Assembly: GCA_019114495.1 (NCBI GenBank)
Contig: DXFK01000198.1
Location: 1-60,915 of the forward strand
DNA length: 60,915 nt
Origin: Candidatus Blautia stercoravium
Lineage (GTDB): Bacteria; Bacillota; Clostridia; Lachnospirales; Lachnospiraceae
Direction: 5' to 3'
Numbering within the stretch: position 1 is the stretch's first letter; the number at the start of each line of letters is the position of its first letter. This document shows positions 60,192 to 60,915 of the stretch, in pieces. The notes under the pieces were generated by a model that saw only the letters and a program-made list of their open reading frames with translations, did not search any database and was not told where the DNA came from. The translations under genes were made by a program, and so were the position numbers.

Positions 60192-60915
60192 ACCCCATGT
60201 GCTTACTGTATATAGCGTGTACACAGTAGGATTACATGACAATATAGGTACATGATACACAAGTAATGAAAAAAAATGTGTATGAAGTAAATAAAAATTA
60301 GCAGGACTGGTATTGTGGAAATAGAATTCATGAACTAGTTTATTTTTATAAAATATTATGGATAAATGAATTAATAACATCATTGATTATCCAATACTAT
60401 TATAGATGTAGGGAAAGCCGTTGACTGTGAAATATAAAATGTAGAAAGTGGAGCGAGAAATATCTTCTGTGATGGATAAATATAAAGTTTTATATGAATA
60501 TAAAGAGCAAAATAAAACAGATAAATTCTAAAGTGGATTTTGAGAAAATGCTTGTTGGGATTCATTTAAATATGTTATAATTACAAAATTATAGTGTAGA
60601 TTATAATTTAAATTTGAAAGAAATAACATATATTCACCTTGTAAAGAATATATATATTTGAGGTGAATTTGTATGTATGAGGGTGTATTTGTGACAGAAG
60701 AAAAAAGTTTAATTAGTTTTGCTATTTTAAGTACAGAATGGCATGAAGAAAAGAAAGATTATTTGGATATGTTTATTCCTTTTTTCTTACAATGTGTTGA
60801 GCAGCAGAGAAGTAGTGAAAAGCTTATTAGTTTAAAAAAGATAAAAGTTGAATTAAGAGACAAATTCGGAATAAATTTATTATCTAATGTTATAGAAATG
60901 CTTGCACGTAGGGTT
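60182..60915. mobile_element. Left end of a presumed integrated element (extends past window)
   Basis: Abrupt switch from moderate-GC coding DNA to AT-rich DNA exactly where the ABC gene is broken; no recombinase visible in window. Confidence 0.6.
60673..60915 (+). CDS. Uncharacterised protein, N-terminal 81 codons, runs off window
   Basis: Open frame MYEGVFVTEEKSLISFAILSTEWHEEKKDYLDMFIPFFLQCVEQQRSSEKLISLKKIKVELRDKFGINLLSNVIEMLARRV; preceded by AGGTG 5' region. Confidence 0.65.
   Translation, partial: MYEGVFVTEEKSLISFAILSTEWHEEKKDYLDMFIPFFLQCVEQQRSSEKLISLKKIKVELRDKFGINLLSNVIEMLARRV

Noticed and set aside
1-60915. CRISPR array, tRNA or rRNA genes
   Set aside because: No regularly spaced repeats or recognisable tRNA/rRNA sequences were seen by eye; tRNAscan/CRISPR tools would be needed to exclude them fully.

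Overview
The window looks like a Firmicutes (Lachnospiraceae-like, spore-forming) chromosome segment, with mobile-element-like DNA starting at about 60.18 kb. The family and origin are inferred from gene content; no database search was run. Order of modules: AraC regulator and GH13 glucosidase; glgC-glgD; an RpiR-regulated 2-aminoethylphosphonate operon (ABC ATPase, permease fused to a solute-binding domain, phnW, phnX); guaB; a lantibiotic-immunity-type ABC exporter divergent from a two-component system; a second two-component system with a BceAB-type transporter; an AraC regulator divergent from an unlisted 46-aa small ORF; ilvB/ilvN (minus strand); a molybdenum cofactor and molybdate transport operon; a nucleoside catabolism operon (udp-cdd-deoB-deoC); a decayed aldo/keto reductase behind a MerR-type promoter; a LysR, atypical thioredoxin pair, arylsulfotransferase and SsuABC-like cluster; a nitroreductase with an apparent internal deletion; YbaN plus a heterodimeric ABC exporter; an LCP protein; a lysine riboswitch with an NhaC-type transporter; GH112 phosphorylase plus AraC; sigG; and a third BceRS-type system whose ABC ATPase is cut at Walker B where AT-rich foreign DNA begins. 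The strongest candidates for novelty are the cytoplasmic arylsulfotransferase/thioredoxin/sulfonate-transporter operon, the 46-aa small ORF, the permease-binding-protein fusion with its duplicated RpiR palindromes (one inside a terminator loop), and the element junction at the right edge.
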